Shown here piece by piece: positions 6,996-14,514 of a stretch of DNA of 44,444 bases. Both the position numbers and the translations under genes were made by a program. Positions within the stretch are counted from its first letter, which is position 1; every line of letters begins with the position of its first letter. Source of the stretch: a bacterium. Its GTDB lineage: Bacteria > Sumerlaeota > Sumerlaeia > MVZB01. Under the pieces are notes generated by a model. It did no database searches. It saw only the letters and a program-made list of their open reading frames with translations, and was not told the origin of the DNA. The DNA lies in the NCBI GenBank assembly GCA_021372575.1, contig JAJFUE010000090.1:1-44444 (forward strand), written 5' to 3'.

Positions 6996-7027
6996 AAATC
7001 CCCCGCTTGAGAAAAGCGGGGGATTTT
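6996..7027 (+). terminator. Strong hairpin, probable ancestral tRNA terminator
   Basis: AAATCCCCCGCTT pairs perfectly with AAGCGGGGGATTT (13 bp, loop GAGAA) and a T-run follows. It sits just after the displaced tRNA end. Confidence 0.8.
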
Positions 7028-7060
7028 CATTTGCAGGCGTGGCACGTTCGAGCTACTGCA

Positions 7061-7084
7061 TGCTCGTGCTCGTAATCGTAATCG
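7061..7084 (-). repeat. Hexamer array (CGATTA)2(CGAGCA)2
   Basis: Read on the minus strand. It is preceded on the plus strand by GAGCTACTGCATG, a fragment of the word also next to the array at 35575. Confidence 0.85.
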
Positions 7085-7112
7085 AGGCCCGGTCTTTCGG
7101 CCCTGATTCATC

Positions 7113-7212
7113 ACGCAAAAACGCAAAAAGGCAAAACACGCCAAAGATATTCTTGATTCTGTGTTATGAAATTCTTTTTCTTTTGCGACTTTCGCGTTTT
7201 GGCGTTTTTGCA
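7113..7212. repeat. A-rich imperfect inverted repeat
   Basis: CACGCAAAAACGCAAAAAGG on the left mirrors CGTTTTGGCGTTTTTGCATG on the right, with shared AACGC/GGCAAAA words. The region is non-coding. Confidence 0.5.
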
Positions 7213-7230
7213 TGGGTCTTTATTTCTGCT

Positions 7231-7257
7231 CCCTCGCTCACGCTCCGGCTACTGCTT
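7231..7257 (+). repeat. Dispersed 27-bp word, copy 1
   Basis: CCCTCGCTCACGCTC followed by CGGCTACTGCTT matches 35608-35634 at 25 of 27 positions; a shorter piece (CCCTCGCTCAC) is near 33314. All copies lie near hexamer arrays. Confidence 0.7.
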
Positions 7258-7335
7258 GGATGTCGATATTCATTGAAATTTGTCTCGGTTTTGAATGCAA
7301 TGGATCGGCAGTAAAAATATTCCCGGAGGGCTGAC

Positions 7336-8040
7336 ATGAGAACCGCCATCCTTGCGCTTTTGATGATGATGTGTGCCGCACAGACCGCGTTTGGCGCGAA
7401 CAATTCGGTCGCGGATCGCGGCACGACCGGCACGATCGCCGCCGACACCAAGGACATCAAGCTCAACCCGCCCGACAAAAAACGCGGGCTGCCGTTCATG
7501 GAGACGCTGTCGGTGCGGGCCTCCGTGCGCGAGTTTTCGGACAAGGAACTGAGCCTGCAGGACCTCTCGGACCTGGCGTGGGCCGCCAACGGGATCAACC
7601 GCCCCGAAAGCGGCAAGATCACCGCCCCCTCGGCGATGAACCGCCAGGACGTCGTTGTGTATTACTTCCTCAAGAGCGGCGCATACGTCTATGAGCCCAA
7701 GGGGCATGTGCTGCGGCATCTGGTTGATGGTGATTTCCGCGCGCAGGTCGTGCGCGGCCGCCCGAGCGCGCCGAACCGGCCGGTTTCGGTCCCGCCCGTG
7801 CTGATGATCCTCGTTTCCGACGGCAAAAAATTCGGGAACGGCTCGCCGGAAATGAAGCGTGAGTGGGGCGCAATCGATGCCGGGATCGTGTCGCAGAACA
7901 TCGCGCTGTTCTGCGCGGCGACGGGACTCAAGACGGTTCCGCGCGCATCGACGGATCGGGCCAAGGTGAAAGAGATTCTCAAGCTGGATGACGAGCAATA
8001 CATCGTGCTGAATCACCCGGTCGGGCACGCGAAGGAATAA
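7336..8040 (+). CDS. Exported nitroreductase-family protein (SagB-like)
   Basis: 234 residues. It begins with a signal peptide (MRTAILALLMMMCAAQTAFG, cleavage near residue 20), so the protein should be exported. The rest is a nitroreductase fold: SVRASVREFSDKELS (Arg61/Arg65, FMN phosphate-binding region), DLSDLAWAANGINRPESGK, then APSAMNRQDVVVYYF and a C-terminal DAGIVSQNIALFCAATGLKT helix. This matches FMN oxidoreductases of the nitroreductase/SagB type, which use NAD(P)H to reduce small substrates. An extracytoplasmic location is unusual for a flavin enzyme needing NAD(P)H, although I recall similar exported family members. GGAGG lies 7 nt before the ATG. The gene stands alone and converges on the RicT gene. 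Confidence 0.85.
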   Translation: MRTAILALLMMMCAAQTAFGANNSVADRGTTGTIAADTKDIKLNPPDKKRGLPFMETLSVRASVREFSDKELSLQDLSDLAWAANGINRPESGKITAPSAMNRQDVVVYYFLKSGAYVYEPKGHVLRHLVDGDFRAQVVRGRPSAPNRPVSVPPVLMILVSDGKKFGNGSPEMKREWGAIDAGIVSQNIALFCAATGLKTVPRASTDRAKVKEILKLDDEQYIVLNHPVGHAKE

Positions 8041-8080
8041 CGGGACCTATGGGACTTGTGGTTTGATGCGATGTGCGTAA

Positions 8081-8100
8081 CCCGCCATTGTCATGGCGGG
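8081..8100. repeat. Hairpin CCCGCCAT-TGTC-ATGGCGGG
   Basis: A perfect 8-bp stem with a TGTC loop between two convergent genes. The loop is the same as in the hairpin at 2067. There is no T-run after it. Confidence 0.6.
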
Positions 8101-8230
8101 CTGAAAGCAATCGCCCCTTAAAAGGGACTTTTGTTGCAATTTCATATATGGCTTTGAGCGGACGCGAGCGCTGGTTGGGAAAATCCAACATGCGGATGGA
8201 ACCATTGGCGCGGATAAAAAACAGGCAAGC

Positions 8231-8260
8231 TAAAGCTTGAACTCCGAACAGGAATTCCGA
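8231..8260 (+). repeat. Dispersed 30-bp repeat, copy 1
   Basis: Matches 9851-9880 at 26 of 30 positions without gaps; the shared core is TTGAACTCC and the palindrome GGAATTCC. Confidence 0.75.
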
Positions 8261-8309
8261 CATCAAATCCGAACACGGCGCCGCTCAGCACTCAGGACTC
8301 AGTTCTTTT

Positions 8310-9188
8310 TTATTCGGGCAGGACTTCATCGACGTCGTCGTCGCCGTTGGGGGCGACGGGTTGGGTTTGGGACTGGTTGATGGAGCAGATCTGGTCGAAC
8401 TTGACCCATTCGCCGCGCGCGGTGCCGAACTTGATGAGCGCGCGGTTGAGCAGCAGGTTGCGGTCGATGACGACGCCCTCGCGGCCGTCGGCGGCGTGCT
8501 TGACGTGCGAGCCGACCGACGGCGCACCGTGCAGGTGCTCGCAGTAGTTGGCATGCTCGTAGCGCAGGCAGCAGCGCAGGCGCCCGCACAGGCCGGCGAG
8601 TTTTTGCGGCGTCTGGTTGGCGAGGTCCTGGTCGCGCACGTGGCGCATCGAGACCGGCGGATACTGGTCGTGAATCCACGAGGCGCAGCAGATGCGGTTG
8701 CCGCACACGCCGAAGCCGTCCTTGTCGGCGGCGCCCTGGCGCGAGCCGATCTGCCACAGCTCGATGCGCGCGCGGAAGTGCGAGGCGAGGTCGCGCACGA
8801 GCTCGCGGAAATCGACGCGGCGGTCGGCCGTGAAGTTGAACAGGACGACGTTTTGCGCGTCGTCGAAGTTGACCGAGATGATCTTCATCGGCAGCTCGCG
8901 CTCGGCGATGCGCGCGCGCGCCACGACGAGCGCTTCCTGGCGGCGCTCCTGGTCCTCGTGCCAGTGGACGATTTCGGCGTCATTGGCGGGCCGCAGGACC
9001 AGGCCGAGGTGGCTTGCCTGAAGCTGGTTGCGCTGCTCGAAGCTCACGACATAGCCGACCCGCTCCACGCCCTTCACGTCGCGGAACAAACAGAAATCAT
9101 GCTCGTCCAGTTCGATCTCCGGATCTTCGATCCGGCATGAAACCGGGAACTGGTCGGACGAAACCTTGATAATGGCGGTTAAAGCCAC
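8310..9188 (-). CDS. ricT: PSP1-domain protein, RicT (YaaT) family
   Basis: 292 residues, close to the usual family length. The PSP1 core is clear: HFRARIELWQIGSRQ, then GFGVCGNRICCASW (Cys162, 167, 168) and LAGLCGRLRCCLRYE (Cys201, 206, 207). In Bacillus subtilis RicT works with RicA and RicF in a complex that binds Fe-S clusters and helps RNase Y mature mRNAs; these cysteines are the likely ligands. The C-terminal 70 residues end in an acidic tail (GDDDVDEVLPE). Translation starts at GTG, with AAGGTAG 8 nt upstream; no ATG upstream in frame fits better. It is divergent from the Trm112-like gene. Confidence 0.92.
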   Translation of the reverse strand: MALTAIIKVSSDQFPVSCRIEDPEIELDEHDFCLFRDVKGVERVGYVVSFEQRNQLQASHLGLVLRPANDAEIVHWHEDQERRQEALVVARARIAERELPMKIISVNFDDAQNVVLFNFTADRRVDFRELVRDLASHFRARIELWQIGSRQGAADKDGFGVCGNRICCASWIHDQYPPVSMRHVRDQDLANQTPQKLAGLCGRLRCCLRYEHANYCEHLHGAPSVGSHVKHAADGREGVVIDRNLLLNRALIKFGTARGEWVKFDQICSINQSQTQPVAPNGDDDVDEVLPE

Positions 9189-9355
9189 GGGTCATCTACC
9201 TTACGGAATCACGCGTCGCAAAACATCACCCCGCGCCGTAGCGGGTGTTATCGCACAAACCCGCCGAACAATTCAAGCAAGTCGGTTCGGGGTTGCATTC
9301 GGCGGCGGTGCGGATGAAGATTGGACCAACGCCTGCCCGGAGGGACCCAGACGCC

Positions 9356-9610
9356 ATGGACGCCATTTCACCCGAACTGCTCGAGATCCTCGTCTGCCCG
9401 GAAACGCGCCAGAAGGTGCGGCCGGCCTCGCCGGAGCTGCGCGCGCAACTGATCGCCCAACAGCAGGCGGGGCAGCTCAAGAACCGCGCCGGACGCACGG
9501 TCGAGCAAAGGCCGCAGGATGCCCTCGTGCGCGAGGACGGGCAGTTCGCCTACCTGATTTTCGACGGCATCCCGGTGATGCTGATCGAAGAAGCCATTCC
9601 GCTGAAGTAG
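9356..9610 (+). CDS. Trm112/YcaR-like small protein
   Basis: 84 residues. MDAISPELLEILVCPETRQ matches the start of the Trm112/UPF0434 family, whose N-terminal CPxC or CP motif begins a small zinc-ribbon-like fold, and AYLIFDGIPVMLIEEAIPL matches its C-terminal strand (YPI.dGIPvLl..EA). Only one cysteine is present, so it probably does not bind zinc through the usual Cys set. In other organisms Trm112 activates methyltransferases; the bacterial role is uncertain. A methyltransferase gene (pcm) lies 0.4 kb downstream, but a MITE-like element separates them. GGAGGG precedes the chosen ATG by 11 nt; an upstream in-frame ATG at 9245 was rejected because its extension is unlike the family. Confidence 0.8.
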   Translation: MDAISPELLEILVCPETRQKVRPASPELRAQLIAQQQAGQLKNRAGRTVEQRPQDALVREDGQFAYLIFDGIPVMLIEEAIPLK

Positions 9611-9632
9611 TGCGGGAACCGGAGCAAACCAA

Positions 9633-9852
9633 AGAGCCTTTTGCAAAAAGGAGAAAACTTAATGTGGAGTGCGGCAGCTTGCTGCCGCTTAGACCCAGGG
9701 GAGCTTGCTCCCCGTTCGCATACCAGCCAGTCACGGGCAAGCAAGCTTGCCCGGCGAAAGCGGGAGCAAGCTCCTGCACTCCACATGGGCTCACGCCGGC
9801 ACGGTGGTGGCAACCGGCCATGCCTCTCGTCGAGACTTTTGCAAGAGGCTCT
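9633..9852. mobile_element. MITE-like nested palindromic element
   Basis: The outer arms AGAGCCTTTTGCAAAAAG (9633-9650) and the reverse complement of 9836-9852 (AGAGCCTCTTGCAAAAG) are nearly identical. Inside lies a second palindrome, 9662-9786, with a perfect 11-bp terminal repeat ATGTGGAGTGC and a run of hairpins whose loops are CTTG or CAAG: GCGGCAG-CTTG-CTGCCGC, GGGGAG-CTTG-CTCCCC, GGGCAAGC-AA-GCTTGCCC and GGAG-CAAG-CTCC. It has no coding capacity. It could be a non-autonomous transposon or a REP/BIME-like unit. Confidence 0.65.
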
Positions 9853-9880
9853 AACGTTTGAACTCCAAACTGGAATTCCG
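9851..9880 (+). repeat. Dispersed 30-bp repeat, copy 2
   Basis: 26/30 identical to 8231-8260. It abuts the right arm of the MITE-like element. Confidence 0.75.
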
Positions 9881-10027
9881 GCTTCGAGAGTGTTCGCAGA
9901 CAGCAATTGGAACGGTGAAGGTGCCGCTTCGAGCCGAAGCGACCTGCTGACATTCATTTTGGCTCTTCATCGGGCCGGTCAATGAGTTTAAAATAAGTGG
10001 TGTTCAAGCCTGATCCGGAGGGGCGCG

Positions 10028-10732
10028 ATGTCGTGGTTCCGCGAGATGCCGCGGCATGAGACGGGCCTGGCGCTGAGCGAGGAGTGGTTCGCCGACGCCT
10101 GCGGGGCGGCGCGCCGCCGCATGGTCGAGGACCAGATCTGGGCGCGCGGCATTCGCGACCCGCGCGTGCTGGAGGCGATGGCCCGCGTGCCGCGCCACCA
10201 GTTCGTCGATCCGGCCCAGGCCGATCGCGCCTACGAGGATTGCCCGCTTTCGATTGGGTTCGGCCAGACGATTTCGCAGCCGTACATGGTGGCGAGGATG
10301 ACGGAGCTGGCCCGGGTGTCGCCGGGGGGGCGCGTGCTCGAGATCGGCGTCGGCTGCGGATATCAGACGGCGATCCTGCTCACGGCCGGGGCGCGCGTCG
10401 AAGGGATCGAGATCATCCCGCAACTGGCCAACGCGGCGCGCGACACGCTCACGCGGCTCGGCTTCAAGGACTTCAAGATTCACATTGCCGACGGATTTGA
10501 AGGCTACCCCGCCGGGGCGCCGTACGAGGCCGTGGTGCTTGGGGCCGCGCCGGTATTTGCGCCCGAACCGCTGCTGGACCAACTGGGCGAAGGCGGCCGC
10601 ATGGTCGCCCCCCTTGGTTATCCCGAGGACCAGCGCCTGTGGGTCATCACGCGCGAGGGCAACGAGTATAAGCGCGAAGAATTGTTCCCGGTCCGCTTCG
10701 TGCCGATGGTCGGCAAGGCGAGGGGAGAATAA
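10028..10732 (+). CDS. pcm: Protein-L-isoaspartate O-methyltransferase
   Basis: 234 residues. Diagnostic PCMT motifs are present: GQTISQPYMVARM, the SAM-binding loop VLEIGVGCGYQTA, HIADGFEGYPAGAPYEAVVLGAA, and VRFVPMVG near the end. The enzyme uses S-adenosylmethionine to methylate L-isoaspartyl residues in age-damaged proteins and starts their repair; it is expected in the cytosol. The N-terminal 30 residues (MSWFREMPRHETGLALSEEW) are a little longer than in many homologues. GGAGG lies 9 nt upstream of the ATG. The gene converges on the anti-sigma-like gene, with a hairpin terminator between them. Confidence 0.95.
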   Translation: MSWFREMPRHETGLALSEEWFADACGAARRRMVEDQIWARGIRDPRVLEAMARVPRHQFVDPAQADRAYEDCPLSIGFGQTISQPYMVARMTELARVSPGGRVLEIGVGCGYQTAILLTAGARVEGIEIIPQLANAARDTLTRLGFKDFKIHIADGFEGYPAGAPYEAVVLGAAPVFAPEPLLDQLGEGGRMVAPLGYPEDQRLWVITREGNEYKREELFPVRFVPMVGKARGE

Positions 10733-10776
10733 ATCACTGCATTTAAAAAATTCATTTTACGTCAGAGTGTAACAAA

Positions 10777-10812
10777 GAAAAGCCCCTCCGGAAGGCATTG
10801 CCCGCCGGAGGG
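10777..10812 (-). terminator. Terminator between convergent genes
   Basis: CCCTCCGG and CCGGAGGG form an 8-bp stem. On the minus strand it is followed by GGCTTTTCTTTG, so it fits the end of the anti-sigma-like gene; the plus side has no T-run. Confidence 0.65.
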
Positions 10813-10866
10813 AATCGGAAAATGTTACCGGAGTTATTTGATATTCATCCGCGGTTCGATTCCGGG

Positions 10867-12102
10867 TTAGCGTTTCGGGGCCTTGGCGAAAATCGAGGCG
10901 GGTTCCTCGGTGATGCGCAGGTCGCCCCAAATCACCCGGTAATTGGCGAGGCCCGTGGGTTTCCACCAGGCGATCGGAGTTTTTGCGTCGCCAAAGGTCA
11001 CGCCCTCGCCGGCATAATGGAAATCGTTCTCCGGCTTGAGCGACATGCTGAATGTGACCATGCGCTGGGCGGATTGGGCGTAATCCTGGGAGAAACTCCG
11101 CGCTTGCTCCGCGGGCAGCGATTTGAAGTCCAGCTTCCCTTCTTTCCCCAGGGTCAGAAGCTCCATTGGATTGGTGGAAGCCGGGAACTTGTGTCCTTGA
11201 ATCACGCTTGAAACCAGGCGCAGATGTTTGACCAAGTCCTCCTCGCCGACATTGGCGTAATCGAGCTTGAGCGGCTGGGCCGTCATCGCGGTGTAGCCTG
11301 CCGGCAGCTTCAGGCTGAACGCCGCTTCGTCCAGTTCGGGCGGGTCCAGCCGGAAATCCTTCATCACCAGAGGCCGGCCGCCCAGACTTTTTTCCATCTG
11401 GATCAGAGTCTTGGAATGCACGTCGATCCAGAAGGTCTGCTCGCCGACACGGTAGCCGGTCACCTTGCGGCCGTCAATGGTACGCTCGTCGAGAATGGCA
11501 TCGGCCTGAGCGGGCAGGTTTTTAACGGTTTGCGTGAGCATCTTGACCAATCCGAGCCGCTCGCGTTCGGACGAGGGCATCGAGGCCAATTCCGTTTCAT
11601 TGCCGGTTTTGGCGTCGGGCATCAGGATAAGGCCCTTATTGTTCGCGGTGTCGTTGACTTGGATGATCCGGTTGCCCTGCCAGACCATCTCGAAGCGATC
11701 GAGGGAGGGTTCACGGAAAGCGATTTTGTAATCGACCGGGGACTGGTTCTCATCGAGGGCATACGTGGCGGAAAAACTGACGGTCACCGCCTTGCGGAAC
11801 TGCTCGGCCACGGCGGCGAAGGCCTGGGATGGGTTGCGTCCGAAGGGGTTGAAGACCAGCACCCCGGCGATCAGGATAATGATCAAGCCTGTGGCCGTGG
11901 CCCACCTCGGGCCGGGGCGCGCGATATTTTTCAGTGCGGACATGAGCGGATTCTCCTTTTGGATTTGATTCATTTTCTCAAGCAGGTGCAGCCGTGCCGT
12001 TTCGTAACGGTCGCGAGGCGGACGATCGGCTTTCACGGCCTCGGCCATCTCGTGCAAAGGGCCTGCATCTTCATCACGTTCCATGGGATCGTTCAGCGGC
12101 AT
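10867..12102 (-). CDS. Anti-sigma-like membrane protein with LolA-like outer domain
   Basis: 411 residues with a single membrane segment at about 68-88 (GLIIILIAGVLVF). The N-terminal 67 residues are charged and should face the cytoplasm, where they could hold the ECF sigma factor encoded immediately upstream (10-nt overlap). The outer part (about 95-411) starts NPSQAFAAVAEQFRKAVTVSFSATY and continues with beta-rich sequence (FEMVWQGNRIIQV, VTGYRVGEQTFWIDVHSKTLIQMEKS), typical of LolA/DUF2092-like periplasmic domains seen in such sigma-linked proteins. No ZAS-type zinc motif (HxxxCxxC) is visible, so the anti-sigma role rests on gene order and topology. Confidence 0.7.
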   Translation of the reverse strand: MPLNDPMERDEDAGPLHEMAEAVKADRPPRDRYETARLHLLEKMNQIQKENPLMSALKNIARPGPRWATATGLIIILIAGVLVFNPFGRNPSQAFAAVAEQFRKAVTVSFSATYALDENQSPVDYKIAFREPSLDRFEMVWQGNRIIQVNDTANNKGLILMPDAKTGNETELASMPSSERERLGLVKMLTQTVKNLPAQADAILDERTIDGRKVTGYRVGEQTFWIDVHSKTLIQMEKSLGGRPLVMKDFRLDPPELDEAAFSLKLPAGYTAMTAQPLKLDYANVGEEDLVKHLRLVSSVIQGHKFPASTNPMELLTLGKEGKLDFKSLPAEQARSFSQDYAQSAQRMVTFSMSLKPENDFHYAGEGVTFGDAKTPIAWWKPTGLANYRVIWGDLRITEEPASIFAKAPKR

Positions 12103-12686
12103 TGCTCTTCTCCTTCTCTCGCGGGTCGGATCGCTGCCGGGCAGAGGTCTGGACGGACATCATCGCCGAAGAAGGGGGCCAGGAGTTTGCGGAGGCGTCC
12201 CCGCGCGCGAAAAAGCAGGACGCCGACCTTTCTGACGCTCAGCCCCATCTGGTCCGCGATCTGTTCATAGCTTTGATCTTCAAAATAACGCAGGGCGACG
12301 ACGTGGGCTTCCCGTTTGGGCAGGGCACGCAAGGCCCAGCGCAATTGGTCGGCCCGCTCACGCTCCATGGCGGCGTGGTGCGGATTAGGTGAAGCCGAGT
12401 CGGTGAGCCCTTCCTGAAGGGGGAGCTCACAGCGGTTCCTTTTTCGCCTGCGATGAAGAAGATCGACGGCACTGCGGATCGCGGCCACCCGGAGGTAGCC
12501 GCCCCAGTTGCGTACCGCGTCCGGCCACAGCCGACCGTTCCAGCCGCCCAGCATCTTCAAAAAGACCTCCTGCAGCGCGTCATCGGCGTCGTCGGGATTC
12601 CCGAGAATACGATAAGCCGTGGCAAAGACCATTTGCCCGTGCTGATCGATAAGTTCGGCCACGCGCTCTTTCCGGTCGGTTTTCAT
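12093..12686 (-). CDS. ECF-family RNA polymerase sigma factor
   Basis: 197 residues. Region 2 is seen in MVFATAYRILGNPDDADDALQEVFLKML and the following basic stretch to LLHRRRKR; region 4 is seen in LRALPKREAHVVALRYFEDQSYEQIADQMGLSVRKVGVLLFRARGRLRKLL. These belong to extracytoplasmic-function sigma factors that direct RNA polymerase to stress or envelope promoters. The stop overlaps the next gene's start by 10 nt, a common sigma/anti-sigma arrangement. The ATG has no obvious Shine-Dalgarno sequence, so the start is less sure than the identity. I found no confident promoter copy upstream. Confidence 0.93.
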   Translation of the reverse strand: MKTDRKERVAELIDQHGQMVFATAYRILGNPDDADDALQEVFLKMLGGWNGRLWPDAVRNWGGYLRVAAIRSAVDLLHRRRKRNRCELPLQEGLTDSASPNPHHAAMERERADQLRWALRALPKREAHVVALRYFEDQSYEQIADQMGLSVRKVGVLLFRARGRLRKLLAPFFGDDVRPDLCPAAIRPAREGEEQCR

Positions 12687-12854
12687 ATAGCATTCGCAAT
12701 CCCAAGTTAAGGATGGATACCCGGACGGAGGTCGATCCGTTTTCCTGATGCGAGATCGTTCTCACCCATCACTGACCGGAGTGAGAGGGATTTTATTCCC
12801 CTTCGGGATACTTATTTTTAAGAATATAGAAATAAAAGACTTTTGCTTCTCTGA

Positions 12855-14099
12855 TTATCTCTGCCTGGTTGCGACAAGAATGGATTTCTCCGCAATTTGC
12901 GCGATCGTGTGGCCGATGGTGATGGAGGCGGTCGCGGCGGGGGATGGCGCGTTGAGGACGTGCACCATGCGGTCGGACTCGAGAATGCGGAAATCGTCGA
13001 GGAGTTTGCCGGCCGAATCGACGGCCTGGGCGCGGACGCCGGAGCCGCCGGGGATCAAATCGGAGGACTCGATTTCCGGCATCAGCCGCTGGAGTGCCTT
13101 GACGAACGCGGGCTTCGAAAGGGAACGATATGTTTCGCCGATGCCGACGCGCAGGAAATGGCGCGACATGCGCCAGAAGCCTGGAAATGTAAATGTTTCG
13201 ATGACGTCACGCGGCGAGACGTCGCGCCAGCGGTAGCCTTCGCGCTTGAGCGCGAGGACGGCGTTGGGGCCGGCTTCGACGACGCCGTCGATCGTGCGCG
13301 TGAAGTGCACGCCGAGGAAGGGGAGGCGCGGGTCGGCGACGGGATAGATCAGGTTGCGCACGAGCGTGCGGCGCTCGGGGCGCAGCGTGTAATACTCGCC
13401 GCGGAACGGGATGATGCGCAGGCCGGGATCGAGGCCGCACATGTGCGCGACACGGTCGGACTGAAGGCCGGCGCAGTTGATGAGGAAACGGGCATGGATT
13501 GCTCCCTTGGTGGTCTCGAGCACGATTGACGATTGACGATTGACGAGTGACGATTCAGAACCACGAATACTCAGCACGCGCGCGTTGGTGCGGATTTGGG
13601 CGCCGGCGGCGGTGGCGATGCGGGCCATGGCCTGGCTGACGAGCTTGTAATCGACGATGCCGGTTTCGGGAACGTGCAGCGCGGCGATACCGGCGGCGCG
13701 GGGTTCGAGTTCGCGCAGCTCGGCAGGGCTCAGCCGGCGCAGGCCCGTGAGGCCGTTGGCGCGGCCTCGGCGCTCGAGTTCGTTCAAGAGCGGCAGTTCG
13801 CTCGGGCGTGTGGCGACGACGACTTTGCCGCAACGCTCGAACGGGATTCCGTGCTCGGCGCAGAACCGATACATGGCGTCGCGGCCCTCGACGCAGTTGC
13901 GCGCCTTGGCCGAATCCGGCCGATAGTAAAGACCCGAATGGATGACCCCGCTGTTGTGGCCGGTTTGATGCGCGGCAATGCTTGATTCAGCTTCGAGCAC
14001 GACGACGGAGCCGGTGTGCTCGACGAGCGCCATGGCGGTGGCCAGGCCGACGATGCCGCCGCCAATGATGGCAACATCGAAATGGATTGAATCGGACAT
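12855..14099 (-). CDS. lhgO: L-2-hydroxyglutarate oxidase
   Basis: 414 residues. A FAD-binding motif (DVAIIGGGIVGLATAMAL) opens the protein, followed by AHQTGHNSGVIHSGLYYRPDSAKA, a highly conserved block of LhgO (YgaF), and by FRGEYYTLRPE, VHFTRTIDG, GPNAVLALKREGY and SGVRAQAVD. It oxidises L-2-hydroxyglutarate to 2-oxoglutarate and passes electrons to FAD, in E. coli at the membrane. The ATG has AAAGGGAT about 7 nt upstream; the longer in-frame extension is AT-rich intergenic sequence. Oddity: residues about 181-193 (SSLVNRQSSIV) are encoded by five heptamer repeats of a type otherwise seen between genes, inserted in frame within a variable loop before TTKGAIHARFLINCAG. Confidence 0.93.
   Translation of the reverse strand: MSDSIHFDVAIIGGGIVGLATAMALVEHTGSVVVLEAESSIAAHQTGHNSGVIHSGLYYRPDSAKARNCVEGRDAMYRFCAEHGIPFERCGKVVVATRPSELPLLNELERRGRANGLTGLRRLSPAELRELEPRAAGIAALHVPETGIVDYKLVSQAMARIATAAGAQIRTNARVLSIRGSESSLVNRQSSIVLETTKGAIHARFLINCAGLQSDRVAHMCGLDPGLRIIPFRGEYYTLRPERRTLVRNLIYPVADPRLPFLGVHFTRTIDGVVEAGPNAVLALKREGYRWRDVSPRDVIETFTFPGFWRMSRHFLRVGIGETYRSLSKPAFVKALQRLMPEIESSDLIPGGSGVRAQAVDSAGKLLDDFRILESDRMVHVLNAPSPAATASITIGHTIAQIAEKSILVATRQR
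13523..13557 (-). repeat. Heptamer tract (CGATTGA)5-like inside lhgO
   Basis: Three perfect CGATTGA units (plus strand) followed by CGAGTGA and CGATTCA, all inside the coding sequence. A related tract of five units is in the kimA leader at 43764-43798. Confidence 0.85.
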
Positions 14100-14350
14100 G
14101 GATATCCCTTTGAGGGGGTCATGGGTTTTATAGGACTTATGGGTCCCATAAAATTTCGCACAACAAATCTGGAATAAAATCATATTCCGATAGAATTCGG
14201 CTAAAAGCAAATTTTGGTTCGTTGGCCCGGGGAAAGCCTTAATAAAATGCCGATTTTGATTAATTAATAACCCTGTTCATCATTGTGATCGAGGGAAGCG
14301 CCAGGGTGGAATTCCTGTCCGTCGCAGAGGCGGGGGAAAGAATTGTGAAC

Positions 14351-14377
14351 CACGGAAAACACGGAATACACGGAAAA
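14351..14377 (+). repeat. Nonamer tract, three units
   Basis: CACGGAAAA, CACGGAATA and CACGGAAAA in tandem, placed directly before the hexamer array. Confidence 0.7.
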
Positions 14378-14382
14378 GAATT

Positions 14383-14422
14383 CGATTACGATTACGATTA
14401 CGAACACGGGCGCGGGCGCGAG
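14383..14422 (+). repeat. Hexamer array (CGATTA)3 CGAACA (CGGGCG)2
   Basis: Same order as the other arrays, with the second block drifted toward GC (CGGGCG). It lies about 95 nt upstream of the sugar N-acetyltransferase gene, in the same orientation. Confidence 0.85.
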
Positions 14423-14514
14423 GAAATCAGGCTGCGATCCCCAATCAATATGGCATGAGAAAAGCGAGTCCAACGCATCGCCAAGGGAAAAATACACCCC
14501 CGTGAGGTGAACAG

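Larger units (their letters stand above)
6801..7335. other. Intergenic: island end, terminator and repeats
   Basis: No gene. From left to right it holds the degenerate and perfect tRNA-end repeats, the 13-bp terminator, a minus-oriented hexamer array, an A-rich inverted repeat (7113-7212) and a dispersed 27-bp word (7231-7257). Confidence 0.7.
9611..10027. other. Intergenic filled by nested palindromes
   Basis: No gene. It holds the MITE-like element (9633-9852), a copy of the 30-bp repeat (9851-9880) and the ribosome site of pcm. Confidence 0.7.
14100..14514. other. Intergenic with decamer, nonamer and hexamer repeats
   Basis: No gene. Near 14117-14155 there is a degenerate decamer tract (ATGGGTTTTATAGGACTTATGG-like). 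At 14351-14377 there are three nonamers CACGGAAAA/CACGGAATA, then a hexamer array. The N-acetyltransferase ribosome site is at the right end. Confidence 0.7.

Noticed and set aside
7113-7212. Possible intrinsic terminator from the A-rich inverted repeat
   Set aside because: The pairing is imperfect and there is no compact GC stem with T-run; it is better described as a repeat.
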